Source of the DNA: Clostridia bacterium
Lineage (GTDB): Bacteria > Bacillota > Clostridia > Lachnospirales > Lachnospiraceae
NCBI GenBank assembly: GCA_910576325.1
Contig: CAJTIM010000018.1
Location: forward strand, 31,440 to 95,439
Reading direction: 5' to 3'
DNA: 64,000 bases
In this document: positions 9,161 through 18,215 of the stretch, piece after piece
Layout: each line of letters begins with the position of its first letter
Position numbering within the stretch: position 1 is the first letter of the stretch
Position numbers and translations under genes: made by a program
Notes under the pieces: generated by a model
What the model was told of the DNA's origin: nothing
The model's database searches: none
What the model saw: the letters and a program-made list of their open reading frames with translations, nothing else

Positions 9161-11023
9161 ATGAAAAAATTAGCTCTGGATGATACCATATTATTACAAA
9201 TAGAAAAGCCCGCCCGCTATATCGGCAATGAAATTAATGCGGTTTATAAGGACAAGTCCAAGGTAAATGTCCGGTTCTGCATGTGTTTTCCCGACGTCTA
9301 TGAGATCGGAATGTCCCATCTGGGAATTCAAATCCTCTATGATATGTTCAACCGCAGGGAGGATGTCTGGTGCGAACGCGTATACTCTCCCTGGGTGGAT
9401 CTGGATCGGATACTCCGGGAGCAGGGGATTTCGCTTTTTGCCCTGGAGTCCCAGGATCCGATTAAGGACTTTGATTTTCTGGGTATTACCCTCCAATATG
9501 AAATGTGCTACACCAATGTTCTGCAGATCCTAGATTTGAGCGGAATTCCCCTGATGGCAGAGGAACGGGGGGAGAACGATCCGATTGTAATCGGCGGAGG
9601 TCCCTGTGCCTGCAATCCGGAGCCCCTGGCTGACTTCTTTGATCTGTTCTATATCGGAGAGGGAGAGACCTCTTACGATGCGCTCCTGGATCTGTACAGG
9701 GAGCACAAAAAAAGCGGAGGCGGCAGAAGATCCTTTCTGGAAAAAGCCGCCGCAATTCCGGGGATCTATGTTCCTTCCCTCTATCAGGTAACCTACCACC
9801 CGGACGGAACCATTGCGTCTATGGAGCCTTTGAGTCCCCGGGCGCCGGAAAAGGTACGGCGGCAGGCGGTAACGGATCTGACGCATACGGTTTATCCCGA
9901 AAAGCCCTTAGTGCCTTTTATCAAGGTGACCCAGGATCGTGTGGTTCTGGAGATTCAGCGGGGATGTATCCGGGGCTGCCGCTTCTGTCAGGCCGGAATG
10001 TTGTACCGCCCCACAAGAGAGCGGGATATTAAAATGCTGAAAAGTGCCGCTCACAAAATGCTGAAATCCACCGGACATGAGGAGATCTCCTTAAGCTCCC
10101 TCAGTTCCAGCGATTATTCCCGGCTTCCGGAGCTTGTGACCTACCTTATGGAAAATTTCCGTGAGCAGGGCGTAAATATTTCCCTTCCGTCCCTGCGGAT
10201 TGACGCTTTTTCTCTGGATGTGATGAGCAAGATTCAGGATATCCGCAAGAGCAGCATTACCTTTGCGCCGGAGGCCGGCTCCCAGCGCCTGCGGGATGTT
10301 ATTAACAAAGGCCTTACGGAGGAAGTGATTCTTAAGGGCGCCGGGGATGCCTTTGAGGGCGGCTGGAATAAGGTGAAGCTGTATTTTATGCTGGGCCTTC
10401 CCACGGAGACGGAGGAGGACGAGAAGAGCATTGCCTGGCTGGCGGAAAGGATTGCAAAGCGCTATTATGAGATTCCCAAGGAGCAGAGAAACGGCAAATG
10501 CCAGATTACGGTCAGCACCTCCTTCTTCGTTCCCAAGCCCTTCACACCGTTTCAGTGGGCACCCATGTGTACCAAGGAGGAATTTCTCAATAAGGCCCAT
10601 ACGGTGAATCAGGAGATAAAGGATCAGTTAAACCGGAAAAGCATTAAGTACAATTGGCATGAAGCAGATGTGACGGTGCTGGAGGGAGTATTTGCAAGAG
10701 GCGACCGCCGTCTTTCCAGGCTTCTTCTGCGGGCCTATGAAAAGGGATGCCTCTTTGATTCCTGGACGGAATGTTTTGACAATGAGCGGTGGACGGAGGC
10801 CTTTTCGGAGACGGAAACGGATCTTTTATTCTACACCACAAGGACACGGGGAAAAGAAGAAATTTTCCCCTGGGATTTTGTTGACTGCGGTGTTACGAAG
10901 AAATTCTTATACCGGGAATGGGAGAAGGCACAGGAGGAAACCGTCACACTGAACTGCAGGCAGCAATGCAGCGGCTGCGGAGCTGCCTGTTATGGAACGG
11001 GTATCTGTTACGTAAACCGGTGA
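9161..11023 (+). CDS. TIGR03960-family B12-binding-domain radical SAM protein
   Basis: A 620-residue radical SAM protein. The N-terminal ~200 residues form a B12-binding-like domain (CFPDVYEIGMSHLGIQIL and VIGGGPCACNPEPLADFFD), followed by the 4Fe-4S motif CIRGCRFCQAG (CxxxCxxC) and a SAM barrel. A small Cys-rich tail (QQCSGCGAACYG) may bind another cluster. The family is conserved in Clostridia, often just before TIGR03936 and RNase G, as here, but its reaction is not established to my knowledge. The ATG at 9161 has GAAGGA upstream; the ATG at 9140 is weaker. Confidence 0.88.
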   Translation: MKKLALDDTILLQIEKPARYIGNEINAVYKDKSKVNVRFCMCFPDVYEIGMSHLGIQILYDMFNRREDVWCERVYSPWVDLDRILREQGISLFALESQDPIKDFDFLGITLQYEMCYTNVLQILDLSGIPLMAEERGENDPIVIGGGPCACNPEPLADFFDLFYIGEGETSYDALLDLYREHKKSGGGRRSFLEKAAAIPGIYVPSLYQVTYHPDGTIASMEPLSPRAPEKVRRQAVTDLTHTVYPEKPLVPFIKVTQDRVVLEIQRGCIRGCRFCQAGMLYRPTRERDIKMLKSAAHKMLKSTGHEEISLSSLSSSDYSRLPELVTYLMENFREQGVNISLPSLRIDAFSLDVMSKIQDIRKSSITFAPEAGSQRLRDVINKGLTEEVILKGAGDAFEGGWNKVKLYFMLGLPTETEEDEKSIAWLAERIAKRYYEIPKEQRNGKCQITVSTSFFVPKPFTPFQWAPMCTKEEFLNKAHTVNQEIKDQLNRKSIKYNWHEADVTVLEGVFARGDRRLSRLLLRAYEKGCLFDSWTECFDNERWTEAFSETETDLLFYTTRTRGKEEIFPWDFVDCGVTKKFLYREWEKAQEETVTLNCRQQCSGCGAACYGTGICYVNR

Positions 11024-11079
11024 AAAAGCGGTTAGAAGTCTTATAGATCTAAAGAGTAAAGAACGGAGCTTAGGGTATT

Positions 11080-11787
11080 ATGAAAATCCGAATCAAATTC
11101 CGCAAATACGGAGAAATGAAATTTATCGGTCATCTGGATATGATGCGCTATTTTCAGAAGGCCATGCGCAGGGCGGGCATTGATATCCGTTATTCCGAAG
11201 GATTCAGCCCTCATATGATTATGTCCTTTGCCTCCCCTCTGGGCGTCGGGCTTACCAGCGACGGCGAGTATCTGGACATTGAGGTGGGAGAGCCTCTTTC
11301 CTCCCGGGAGGCCGCCGCACGGCTGAATGAGGTGATGGCCGACGGGGTGGAGGTCGTATCCTTTCGCCGCATCCCCGACGGAAAGGCTTCCAATGCCATG
11401 GCCCTTACGGCTGCGGCCGATTATGAAGTCCGGTTCCGGGAAGGTATGGAACCGGAGATGGGGTGGGAGAGCCTCTTTGATACATTTTGTGCACAAAGCC
11501 GGATTCCCGTGGTAAAAAAGACAAAAAAGGGAGAGCAGGAACTGGACATCCGGCCCCTTTTGTACTGTTCGGAACGCCGGGAGGACCATATTTTTCTTCA
11601 ATTGGCTGCGGGAAGCGCCGAAAACCTGAAGCCGGAGCTTGTTATGGATGCCTTCGGCGCCTTTGCAGGAATCACAATTTCCGAGCATGCCCTTTTGATT
11701 CACCGGCTGGAATTGTATGCGGATACGGGAATGGACGGTGAACGCAGGCTGGTATCTCTGGAATCGCTGGGAGAAAGGGTAGAATGA
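11080..11787 (+). CDS. TIGR03936-family radical SAM-associated protein (DUF2344)
   Basis: The 235-residue product starts with KIRIKFRKYGEMKFIGHLDM and continues with RYSEGFSPHMIMSFASPLGVG, the signature of DUF2344/TIGR03936. These proteins accompany, or are fused to, the TIGR03960 radical SAM protein encoded just upstream and are presumed partners. Its stop overlaps the start of the RNase G gene by four bases, so the three genes form one unit. Molecular function is unknown. Confidence 0.88.
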   Translation: MKIRIKFRKYGEMKFIGHLDMMRYFQKAMRRAGIDIRYSEGFSPHMIMSFASPLGVGLTSDGEYLDIEVGEPLSSREAAARLNEVMADGVEVVSFRRIPDGKASNAMALTAAADYEVRFREGMEPEMGWESLFDTFCAQSRIPVVKKTKKGEQELDIRPLLYCSERREDHIFLQLAAGSAENLKPELVMDAFGAFAGITISEHALLIHRLELYADTGMDGERRLVSLESLGERVE

Positions 11788-12992
11788 GACAAAACGGAAA
11801 ACTTTTGATTACACGGCAGAAGGAACAGCGGCAGGAGCGGATTCTTTCTGCCTTTTACGAGGATGGAAAACCGGCGGAGCTGTCCTGTTTCCGCTCCGGC
11901 GACAGACAGATCCTGGGAAATATTTACATCGGGAAGGTAAAAAACGTTGTCAAGAATATTGAGGCGGCTTTTATAGAGATTGAGGGCGGAATTCTCTGCT
12001 ATCATTCCATTCGGGAGAAAGAGGAGCCCATTTTTATCAAGGATAAGAAAGGGAACCGGCTGTCTCCCGGAGATGAGCTTCTGGTACAGGTAAGCCGGGA
12101 GGCGGTAAAGACAAAAGCGCCTACGGTTACCTGCAATTTGAATTTTCCCGGAAAATATCTGGTGCTTACTACGGGCAGGAAGGAGATCGGCCTGTCCGCG
12201 AAGCTTCCTCCTGAGGAAAAAGAACGGCTGAAAGCGATTGCGTCATCCTTTCCCAGGGAAGAGTTTGGAGTGATAGTGAGAACAAACGGCGCTTATGCCT
12301 CAGCGGAAGCTCTTGAGGAGGAATATAAACGCCTATCTGACGCCTGTCATAAAGTTTTGAACGAGGGGAGGCACCGGATTTGCTTTTCCAGGCTCTATCA
12401 GGAACCACCTGCCTACATGGCCGGCATCCGCAGCTTAAAGACAGAAGAGCTTCAGGAGATTGTAACAGATGACCCGCAGATTTTTGAGGAGATTTCGGCA
12501 TATCTAGCGGAATATCAGCCGGAGGATAAGGATAAGCTGCGTTTTTATGAGGAGAAAAGTCCTTCTATGGATCATTTTTATGGGATCAGTACGGCTTTTA
12601 AGCATGCTCTGGAGGAGCGCGTATGGCTGAAGTCAGGGGCGTACCTTGTGATTCAGCCTACGGAAGCCCTGACCGTGGTGGATGTGAATACGGGGAAATA
12701 CGACGGGCACAAAAAGCTGCGTGAAACCTTCCTGCGCATCAATCAGGAAGCGGCAAGGGAGCTGGCACGCCAGCTGCGCCTGCGCAATCTGTCGGGGATT
12801 ATCATTGTAGATTTTATTGATATGGAGGAGGAAGCGGATCGCAAAAGCCTGATGGATACCCTGGCGCAGGAGCTTCAAAAGGACCCTGTAAAAACTGTTC
12901 TCGTTGATATGACTCCCTTAGGGCTTGTGGAGCTTACACGGAAAAAGGTGCGGAAAACCTTAAAAGAGCAGGTGGAACATGAATCAATATGA
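11784..12992 (+). CDS. rng: Ribonuclease E/G family protein
   Basis: RNase E/G cleaves single-stranded RNA during rRNA maturation and mRNA decay. The 402-residue protein has the S1 domain near the N-terminus (GNIYIGKVKNVVKNIEAAFIE), the RNase H-like and DNase I-like regions, and the catalytic magnesium site TVVDVNTGKYDGHK with the second Asp in IIVDFIDMEEEAD. Length matches the short clostridial RNase G form, without the long C-terminal scaffold of enterobacterial RNase E. The gene order after the radical SAM pair is standard, but rplU, which commonly follows, is displaced by the PTS genes. Confidence 0.93.
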   Translation: MRQNGKLLITRQKEQRQERILSAFYEDGKPAELSCFRSGDRQILGNIYIGKVKNVVKNIEAAFIEIEGGILCYHSIREKEEPIFIKDKKGNRLSPGDELLVQVSREAVKTKAPTVTCNLNFPGKYLVLTTGRKEIGLSAKLPPEEKERLKAIASSFPREEFGVIVRTNGAYASAEALEEEYKRLSDACHKVLNEGRHRICFSRLYQEPPAYMAGIRSLKTEELQEIVTDDPQIFEEISAYLAEYQPEDKDKLRFYEEKSPSMDHFYGISTAFKHALEERVWLKSGAYLVIQPTEALTVVDVNTGKYDGHKKLRETFLRINQEAARELARQLRLRNLSGIIIVDFIDMEEEADRKSLMDTLAQELQKDPVKTVLVDMTPLGLVELTRKKVRKTLKEQVEHESI

Positions 12993-15024
12993 AGTCTCAT
13001 TGACAAAAAGCACACGAAAGGTGTTGAAATTTCTTTTGGAGGAAACGGAAACTTCGGGCCTTGAGCAGATTGTCCGGGGATCCGGAATCTCTAAAAGAAG
13101 TGTTTACTATGATTTAAATCACATTCGTCATCTGCTGAAGACCTTAGACGCCGGGTCCCTGGATCGGGAAGACGGCACATATCTGCTTACTTCAGGACAG
13201 AAGCAGATATTAAAGGATTATTTGAGGACAAAGGGACGCTCCTTTGAAAAAAGTGATCGGATTGCTTATATTATTTGTGCTTCTATTTGTTCCTCCAAAG
13301 AGGTGCGTCTGGAAACCCTGATTTCTGACTTTGGCGTATCCAGAAATGCGGTGCTCTACGATTTGGCGGAAGCGAAAAAGCTTTTATCCGGATATCAGCT
13401 CTCCCTTATGAATACAAAGAAGAAGGGATACTATGTCAGCGGTGACATATTTCGTCAGCGCTCCGTTTTTCTGCTTTACGTAACGGAGCTTTTGGATCTT
13501 CTAAGCCCTTTCGGAGGAAGCGGCCTGGCCCTGTTCGATGCGGAAACCGTGGATTCCTATCTGCATATCCTGCAGCAGATAGGAGAAGAGCTGAATTTAA
13601 TTCTGGAAGAGGGAAGTATGTTGGAGCTGGTTTACCTGATACTTGTGGTACGCAATACTCCTGCGGTATACAAGATTCAGCTTCTGGATATCGAGTATGT
13701 GCGCGGCACCAAAGAGTTCTGCCTGGTAGATCGCTTTTTTCAGGATATCAAGATGCATGAGAAGCTGTATCTTGCCATCTGTCTGCTGGGATACGGCAAC
13801 AACAGACTTTATATGCATGAAAATCCCAAGGAGGAGCTTAAGCTTCAGGACTGTGCCGTTAAGCTGGTGGAAACCTTTGAACGAACGGCATGTGTGGATT
13901 TTGAACGACGGGAAGAGCTGACGGCCTCTCTTTATCTCCATATGAAGCTTTCCTATTTTAACTATTGTTATCTGGTTCCCAACAACAATCCCCTGTTTAA
14001 GGAGATTCAGGAGGACTACGGAGAGCTTTACCGGATGACAAAGGCAAGCTGCGAGGTTCTTAAGGATGAGCTGCCTTATCTTCTGGATGAAAATGAAATT
14101 TCCTATCTGACCATTCACTTCGGCGTTTACATGCACAGCGCAAAGAAGGAGGCTTCCAGGGCAAGGGTTCTCATTACCTGCCCCAATATTACAACCAGCT
14201 CCCTGCTTTTGAAAAGTGAGATTGAACAGCAGTTTGACAATATTGAAGTGGTGGATATGGTGCGCCCCCATGATATTACCAGGTACACGGCCAAAAAACA
14301 GATTGATTTTATTATATCCACGGTTCCCTTTGACTGTTCCTTTCCCATGATCCTTGTGCATCCCATTCTGACCCAGGAGGACAGGGCCAATATTGTGTCT
14401 CTGATGATGCTTTTAAATATCAGCTCCGGTTCCGACAATCAGCAGGTAAAGGCACTCTTAAAGATCGTGCGCAGCCATGTGGATGAGGAAACCTATCAGA
14501 TGATCTGCCAGGATTTGAACAGCTATTTGAATTCCGGCGGGGTACTTGTCGCCATTCCGGAGAAAAAATATGCAACGCTTTATGATATCCTTGCCAGATG
14601 CAAAATCAAAATTGAGCCTCATACCTACATAGATTGGGAAAAAGCCGTGCGGGAGGCCGCTCTGCCGCTGCTGGAGCTGGAATGTATTCGTGAGGAATAT
14701 ATTGACGCCATGATTGCCATGGCTCACGACAACGGCCCATGGTTTGTAATCAACGATGAGATGGCAATTGCACATGCCCATGCGGAGGATGGTGTGGATT
14801 CCCTGGGCCTTACCCTGACTATTTTTCAGGAGGGGCTGAATATTATGGGAAAATCCTCCATTCATTTTCTGTTTGTTTTGTCAACGCCAAACAATCAGGA
14901 GCATCTGCACATTCTTCAGGACATTATGGAACTAAGCGGCAATACTGCCATGCAGCGTGAACTCTTAGAGGCGCAATGTGAGGAAGATGCGCTGTATGTT
15001 TTGAGCAAACTGACGGATGAATAG
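12979..15024 (+). CDS. PRD-containing transcriptional regulator with PTS EIIB and EIIA domains
   Basis: A 681-residue BglG/MtlR/UlaR-type regulator. Two helix-turn-helix regions occupy about 1-150 (GSGISKRSVYYDLNHI and FGVSRNAVLYDLAEAKKLL), two PRD modules about 180-400, an EIIB-like domain about 405-495 (ITCPNITTSSLLLKSEI), and an EIIA type-2 domain about 530-681 with the active-site pattern IAHAHAEDGV. PTS phosphorylation of its His residues should switch DNA binding according to sugar supply. It sits directly before an ascorbate-type PTS and probably controls it. The start overlaps the end of rng by 14 bases in another frame. Confidence 0.9.
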   Translation: MNQYEVSLTKSTRKVLKFLLEETETSGLEQIVRGSGISKRSVYYDLNHIRHLLKTLDAGSLDREDGTYLLTSGQKQILKDYLRTKGRSFEKSDRIAYIICASICSSKEVRLETLISDFGVSRNAVLYDLAEAKKLLSGYQLSLMNTKKKGYYVSGDIFRQRSVFLLYVTELLDLLSPFGGSGLALFDAETVDSYLHILQQIGEELNLILEEGSMLELVYLILVVRNTPAVYKIQLLDIEYVRGTKEFCLVDRFFQDIKMHEKLYLAICLLGYGNNRLYMHENPKEELKLQDCAVKLVETFERTACVDFERREELTASLYLHMKLSYFNYCYLVPNNNPLFKEIQEDYGELYRMTKASCEVLKDELPYLLDENEISYLTIHFGVYMHSAKKEASRARVLITCPNITTSSLLLKSEIEQQFDNIEVVDMVRPHDITRYTAKKQIDFIISTVPFDCSFPMILVHPILTQEDRANIVSLMMLLNISSGSDNQQVKALLKIVRSHVDEETYQMICQDLNSYLNSGGVLVAIPEKKYATLYDILARCKIKIEPHTYIDWEKAVREAALPLLELECIREEYIDAMIAMAHDNGPWFVINDEMAIAHAHAEDGVDSLGLTLTIFQEGLNIMGKSSIHFLFVLSTPNNQEHLHILQDIMELSGNTAMQRELLEAQCEEDALYVLSKLTDE

Positions 15025-15128
15025 TTTAGGTACAGATTTCTGCACTGTAAATTGTGAATAAAGTTGGGCTTTTTCTTCTGGATTCTTTTGTGTATAGTTA
15101 CTTTATCAGGAAGCTTGTTGATTCAGAA

Positions 15129-15153
15129 CCATTCGATCCGTTACGCCGAATGG
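15129..15153 (+). promoter_or_regulatory. Inverted repeat in the PTS leader, candidate operator
   Basis: CCATTCG (15129-15135) and CGAATGG (15147-15153) form a perfect 7-base inverted repeat around an 11-base spacer, 29 bases before the IIC start. It lies where the PRD regulator could bind DNA or where an RNA hairpin could form. No clear promoter boxes were identified in 15025-15180. Confidence 0.45.
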
Positions 15154-15181
15154 CAGCAAAAGAAGAAAAGGAGAAAAAGTT

Positions 15182-16570
15182 ATGTTTGTTATTGAGGCAA
15201 TTTTGGGATTTATTGTACAGTTTATCTCAAATCCCACCATTTTGATCGCGCTGATTGTGCTTATCGGCCTGCTCATTCAAAAGAAGAAATGGAATGATCT
15301 GCTGCGCGGCACCGTAAAAACCATTGTAGGCTTTACGCTTATCAGCAGCGGCGCTAGCATTGTAATCGGTTCCGTTACTCCTATGAGCGATATGATGCAG
15401 GGCATCTTCGGCTTTTCCGGCACGCTTCCGGTCAATGAGTCCTGCTTTGCGGTAGCCTCCGCACAGTTTGGAACGGCATTATCAGGTATTATGGCCATTG
15501 CTCTTGTTGTAAATCTGGTACTGGCCCGTTTTTCCAAGTTCAAATTCATCTATCTTACGGGACATGAAATTATGTGGATCTCTACGGTATGTGCCATTTC
15601 TCTGGGAGCTCTCGGCTTTCCGACCTGGCAGGTGCTTATCTGCGGCGGTCTGATAACCGGAACCTATATGGCCGTTTTCCCGGCATTGATTTACAAATCC
15701 GTTTGTAAGGTTACGGGGACGAGGGATTTGGCAGTAGGTCACTCGGGAATCGTATACTACTGGATTGGCGGCCTGATTGCAAAGGCAACCGGAAATAAAG
15801 AGAAGGATGCGGAAAAGATTAATATGTCCAAGTCACTCAATGTGCTTCGCGACCTGACCATCTCCCTGTCTCTGGCAATGACCCTGGTTTATATTCTGAT
15901 TTCCGTGATCTGTATGGTTCAGCAGCCGGAGCTTGCGGCGGCAACCTTTGGAGGAACCAACTTTATTATCTTCTCCATTACCTACGGCGTTCAGTTCGCG
16001 GTATCCATCTACGTGATTCAGTCCGGCGTGCGCATGATTGTAGCGGAGCTGATTCCGGCTTTCAAGGGTGTTGCGGAAAAATTTATCAAGAATGCGGTTC
16101 CTGCACTTGATATTCCGATTTTGTATCCCTATCAGCCCAATTCCGTACTGATCGGCTTCCTGTGTGCGGCTATTGGCGGCGTATTGGCCTTCTTCCTGCA
16201 GCTGGCATTGGCCGGGACCGCACTGGAGCTTCCGCTGATACTGCCTTCTCTGTTTACCGCGTTCTTTTACGGAGCGACCGTCGGCTGTGTGGCCAACAAG
16301 GAGGGCGGTCTCCGCGGCGTAATTATCAGTTCGCTGATCACGGGCTTTACCATTGCTCTGTTCCCGGCTCTGCTGATTAAATTCGGCGGCGTCAACGTGG
16401 AGAGAACCACCTTCGGCGGTGCGGACGCAACCGTGGTCGGCATGTTCAATACACAGGTCGGAGCCATAGGAAGCACCGGATTCCTGATTGCATCCGTTCT
16501 GGTATTCCTTGCACCTATTATTTACAGTGTTCTGACCAAGAATAAGGCAGGCATGACTGAGGAGGCTTAA
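15182..16570 (+). CDS. ulaA: PTS system ascorbate-type permease, EIIC component
   Basis: The 462-residue protein is the membrane channel of a PTS of the ascorbate/galactitol group, with about eleven hydrophobic segments. Family landmarks include the RGTVKTIVGFTLISSGASIV region and the loops GHEIMWISTV and GHSGIVYYWIGG seen in UlaA/SgaT. The start follows AAGGAGAAAAAGTT. It is followed by its IIB and IIA partners. Substrate assignment as L-ascorbate rests on family; the catabolic genes ulaDEFG are not in the window, so another sugar acid remains possible. Confidence 0.88.
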   Translation: MFVIEAILGFIVQFISNPTILIALIVLIGLLIQKKKWNDLLRGTVKTIVGFTLISSGASIVIGSVTPMSDMMQGIFGFSGTLPVNESCFAVASAQFGTALSGIMAIALVVNLVLARFSKFKFIYLTGHEIMWISTVCAISLGALGFPTWQVLICGGLITGTYMAVFPALIYKSVCKVTGTRDLAVGHSGIVYYWIGGLIAKATGNKEKDAEKINMSKSLNVLRDLTISLSLAMTLVYILISVICMVQQPELAAATFGGTNFIIFSITYGVQFAVSIYVIQSGVRMIVAELIPAFKGVAEKFIKNAVPALDIPILYPYQPNSVLIGFLCAAIGGVLAFFLQLALAGTALELPLILPSLFTAFFYGATVGCVANKEGGLRGVIISSLITGFTIALFPALLIKFGGVNVERTTFGGADATVVGMFNTQVGAIGSTGFLIASVLVFLAPIIYSVLTKNKAGMTEEA

Positions 16571-16617
16571 AACAATCGTGACTTTCCCGTATAAGACGGG
16601 AGGAAAGGAGTTATATA

Positions 16618-16899
16618 ATGAAAGAAATCAACAGTATTTTGTGCTGCTGCATGACGGGAATGGGTTCCTCCTTCCTGGTGGCTATGAATGTAAAGAAGGT
16701 AATGGAAAGCCTCGGCATGGAGGATGTGCTTGTAGAGCATGCCGGTACGTATGATGCGGTTCCCGGCGCGGCGGATCTCTTTGTCTGTTCCGCAGATATT
16801 TATGAGGAATGTGCCCGGGCAGGAGATGCCATTCCGCTGGAGCATCTGACGGATTACGAAGAAATCGAATCGAAAATTAAAGCTTATTTAAACAGCTAG
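16618..16899 (+). CDS. ulaB: PTS ascorbate-type EIIB component
   Basis: A 93-residue cytosolic EIIB. The phosphorylated Cys lies near the N-terminus in ILCCCMTGMGSSFL, the CxxGxGSS-type loop of the ascorbate/galactitol IIB group, although an extra Cys pair precedes it, so which Cys carries phosphate is not certain from sequence. It accepts phosphate from EIIA and passes it to the sugar bound by EIIC. The gene has its own strong ribosome binding site (AAAGGAG) and lies between IIC and IIA. Confidence 0.87.
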   Translation: MKEINSILCCCMTGMGSSFLVAMNVKKVMESLGMEDVLVEHAGTYDAVPGAADLFVCSADIYEECARAGDAIPLEHLTDYEEIESKIKAYLNS

Positions 16900-16912
16900 A
16901 TGGGATAATAAT

Positions 16913-17353
16913 ATGATAACCGAAATGTTAAAGCCGGAAAATGTACGTATTATTGAGGAAGCCTGCGATTGGGAGCAGGCGATTGAGATTTCCGCCCGGT
17001 CTCTGGTGGAGCAGGGCTATATTACGGAGCAGTATCCCCGGACCATTATTGAAACCACCAAAAAGCACGGCGCCTACTATGTGCTGTGTCCGGACGTGGC
17101 GCTGGCCCATGCAAGACCGGAGGACGGCGTGGTGAAAAAGCAGCTTGCTCTTACTCTGTTTCGCCGGCCCATATCCTTCCCGAATAAAAAGGATACCGTC
17201 CGTCTCATTATTACCCTGGCGGCCGAGGATTCCAACAGCCATCTGGATGTGCTGGCCCAGCTGGCGGAGCTTCTCAATGATGACAGCCGTATTCAGCTCT
17301 GTGTAAATATGGATTCCAGGGAGAAGCTGTACGAGGAATTTATCCGCAGCTAG
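16913..17353 (+). CDS. ulaC: PTS ascorbate-type EIIA component
   Basis: A 146-residue EIIA of the mannitol/fructose/ascorbate type. The active-site His is in VALAHARPEDGVV and the HLDVLAQLAELL helix is typical. It receives phosphate from HPr and passes it to EIIB. A closely related EIIA domain forms the C-terminus of the upstream regulator. It is the last gene of the PTS unit and is followed by a strong inverted repeat. Confidence 0.9.
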   Translation: MITEMLKPENVRIIEEACDWEQAIEISARSLVEQGYITEQYPRTIIETTKKHGAYYVLCPDVALAHARPEDGVVKKQLALTLFRRPISFPNKKDTVRLIITLAAEDSNSHLDVLAQLAELLNDDSRIQLCVNMDSREKLYEEFIRS

Positions 17354-17366
17354 AGGAAAAGATTTC

Positions 17367-17414
17367 GGGGCAATGTCAAGAATTATTTTTCCAAAAAATT
17401 CTTGACATTGCCCC
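17367..17414 (+). terminator. 18-bp perfect inverted repeat after the PTS genes
   Basis: GGGGCAATGTCAAGAATT (17367-17384) is followed after a 12-base T/A-rich loop by its exact complement (17397-17414). It should end PTS transcription, although only TTAT follows the stem. The right arm contains the TTGACA box of the rplU promoter, so terminator and promoter share bases. Confidence 0.75.
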
Positions 17415-17430
17415 TTATCCATGCTAATCT
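17402..17430 (+). promoter_or_regulatory. Sigma-A promoter of the rplU operon
   Basis: TTGACA at 17402-17407 and TAATCT at 17425-17430 with a 17-base spacer. The -35 box lies inside the right arm of the PTS terminator hairpin. Transcription would start near 17437, about 85 bases before rplU. Confidence 0.75.
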
Positions 17431-17521
17431 ATTATGGATGCCGCACAGTGGGGTAGAAGTATGTATTTTTTTCAAAGATACATCACCGAAGCTGGCGAGT
17501 AATGATAATAGGAGGTGCCAT
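17431..17521 (+). ncRNA. Putative ribosomal protein L21 leader
   Basis: The leader between the promoter and the rplU start contains GCCGCACAGTGGGGT and CACCGAAGCTGGCGAG followed by AGGAGGTGCC. Firmicutes often carry an L21 autoregulatory leader at this position. The assignment rests on position and general appearance; a covariance-model match was not tested. Confidence 0.4.
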
Positions 17522-17884
17522 ATGTACGCAATTATTGCAACAGGTGGTAAACAGTACAAAGTATCCGAGGGCGATGTTATCAGAGTGGAGAAGCTTGGTG
17601 TGGAGGCCGGTTCAAAGTATAAATTTGATCAGGTTCTGGCAGTAGGCGGAGATACCATGACAGTTGGAACCCCCACCGTGGCCGGAGCAACTGTTACCGC
17701 ATCGGTAGTCGGTGACGGAAAAGGCAAGAAGGTCATCGTTTACAAGTACAAGAGAAAAAGCGGATATCACAAGAAGAACGGCCACAGACAGCAGTACACG
17801 GAAGTAAAGATCGAGAAGATCGCCGTTAAGAAGCCACGTGCAAAGAAGGCTGCGGAAGAGGCCGAAGCAGTAGCAGCGGAATAG
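17522..17884 (+). CDS. rplU: 50S ribosomal protein L21
   Basis: L21 binds 23S rRNA in the large subunit. The 120-residue product starts with [14 protein letters not shown], as in the family, and contains [21 protein letters not shown], split here as [13 protein letters not shown] then HKKNGHRQ. It ends with an Ala/Glu/Lys-rich tail, longer than average. The ATG at 17522 follows AGGAGGTGCCAT; the upstream in-frame ATG at 17402 lies in the promoter and is rejected. It heads the rplU-prp-rpmA unit. Confidence 0.97.
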   Translation: MYAIIATGGKQYKVSEGDVIRVEKLGVEAGSKYKFDQVLAVGGDTMTVGTPTVAGATVTASVVGDGKGKKVIVYKYKRKSGYHKKNGHRQQYTEVKIEKIAVKKPRAKKAAEEAEAVAAE

Positions 17885-17890
17885 GTTGTT

Positions 17891-18211
17891 ATGATTACGG
17901 TTACCATATATAAGGATTCCGGTAAATATCATCATTTTTCCGTGGAGGGACATGCCGGCTATGCCCAGGAGGGTTATGATATCATTTGCGCGGCAGTCAG
18001 TGCTTTGACCGTAAATACGGTGAATTCCATAGAAGCCTTTACGGAGGATGATTTTTCGGCAGAGGAGAAGAACGGATTTCTTACCTGTCAGTTCAAAAGC
18101 CGCCCGTCTTTCAAGACGGAGCTTTTGATGGATTCCATGGTGCTTGGCATAACAGACATTCAGAATAACTATGGAAAGCAGTATATCAGGTTGATATGCA
18201 AGGAGGTGTAA
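17891..18211 (+). CDS. prp: Ribosomal-processing cysteine protease Prp
   Basis: Prp removes the N-terminal extension of ribosomal protein L27 in Firmicutes. The 106-residue product has both catalytic landmarks: the His in [17 protein letters not shown] (GHA) and the Cys eleven residues later ([13 protein letters not shown]). Its place between rplU and rpmA is the standard one and puts protease and substrate in one transcript, six bases after rplU and four before rpmA. Confidence 0.95.
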   Translation: MITVTIYKDSGKYHHFSVEGHAGYAQEGYDIICAAVSALTVNTVNSIEAFTEDDFSAEEKNGFLTCQFKSRPSFKTELLMDSMVLGITDIQNNYGKQYIRLICKEV

Positions 18212-18215
18212 GACT

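Noticed and set aside
17402..17521. N-terminal extension of rplU
   Set aside because: Starts in the -35 region of the promoter and would translate the leader; L21 proteins begin at MYAIIATGG.
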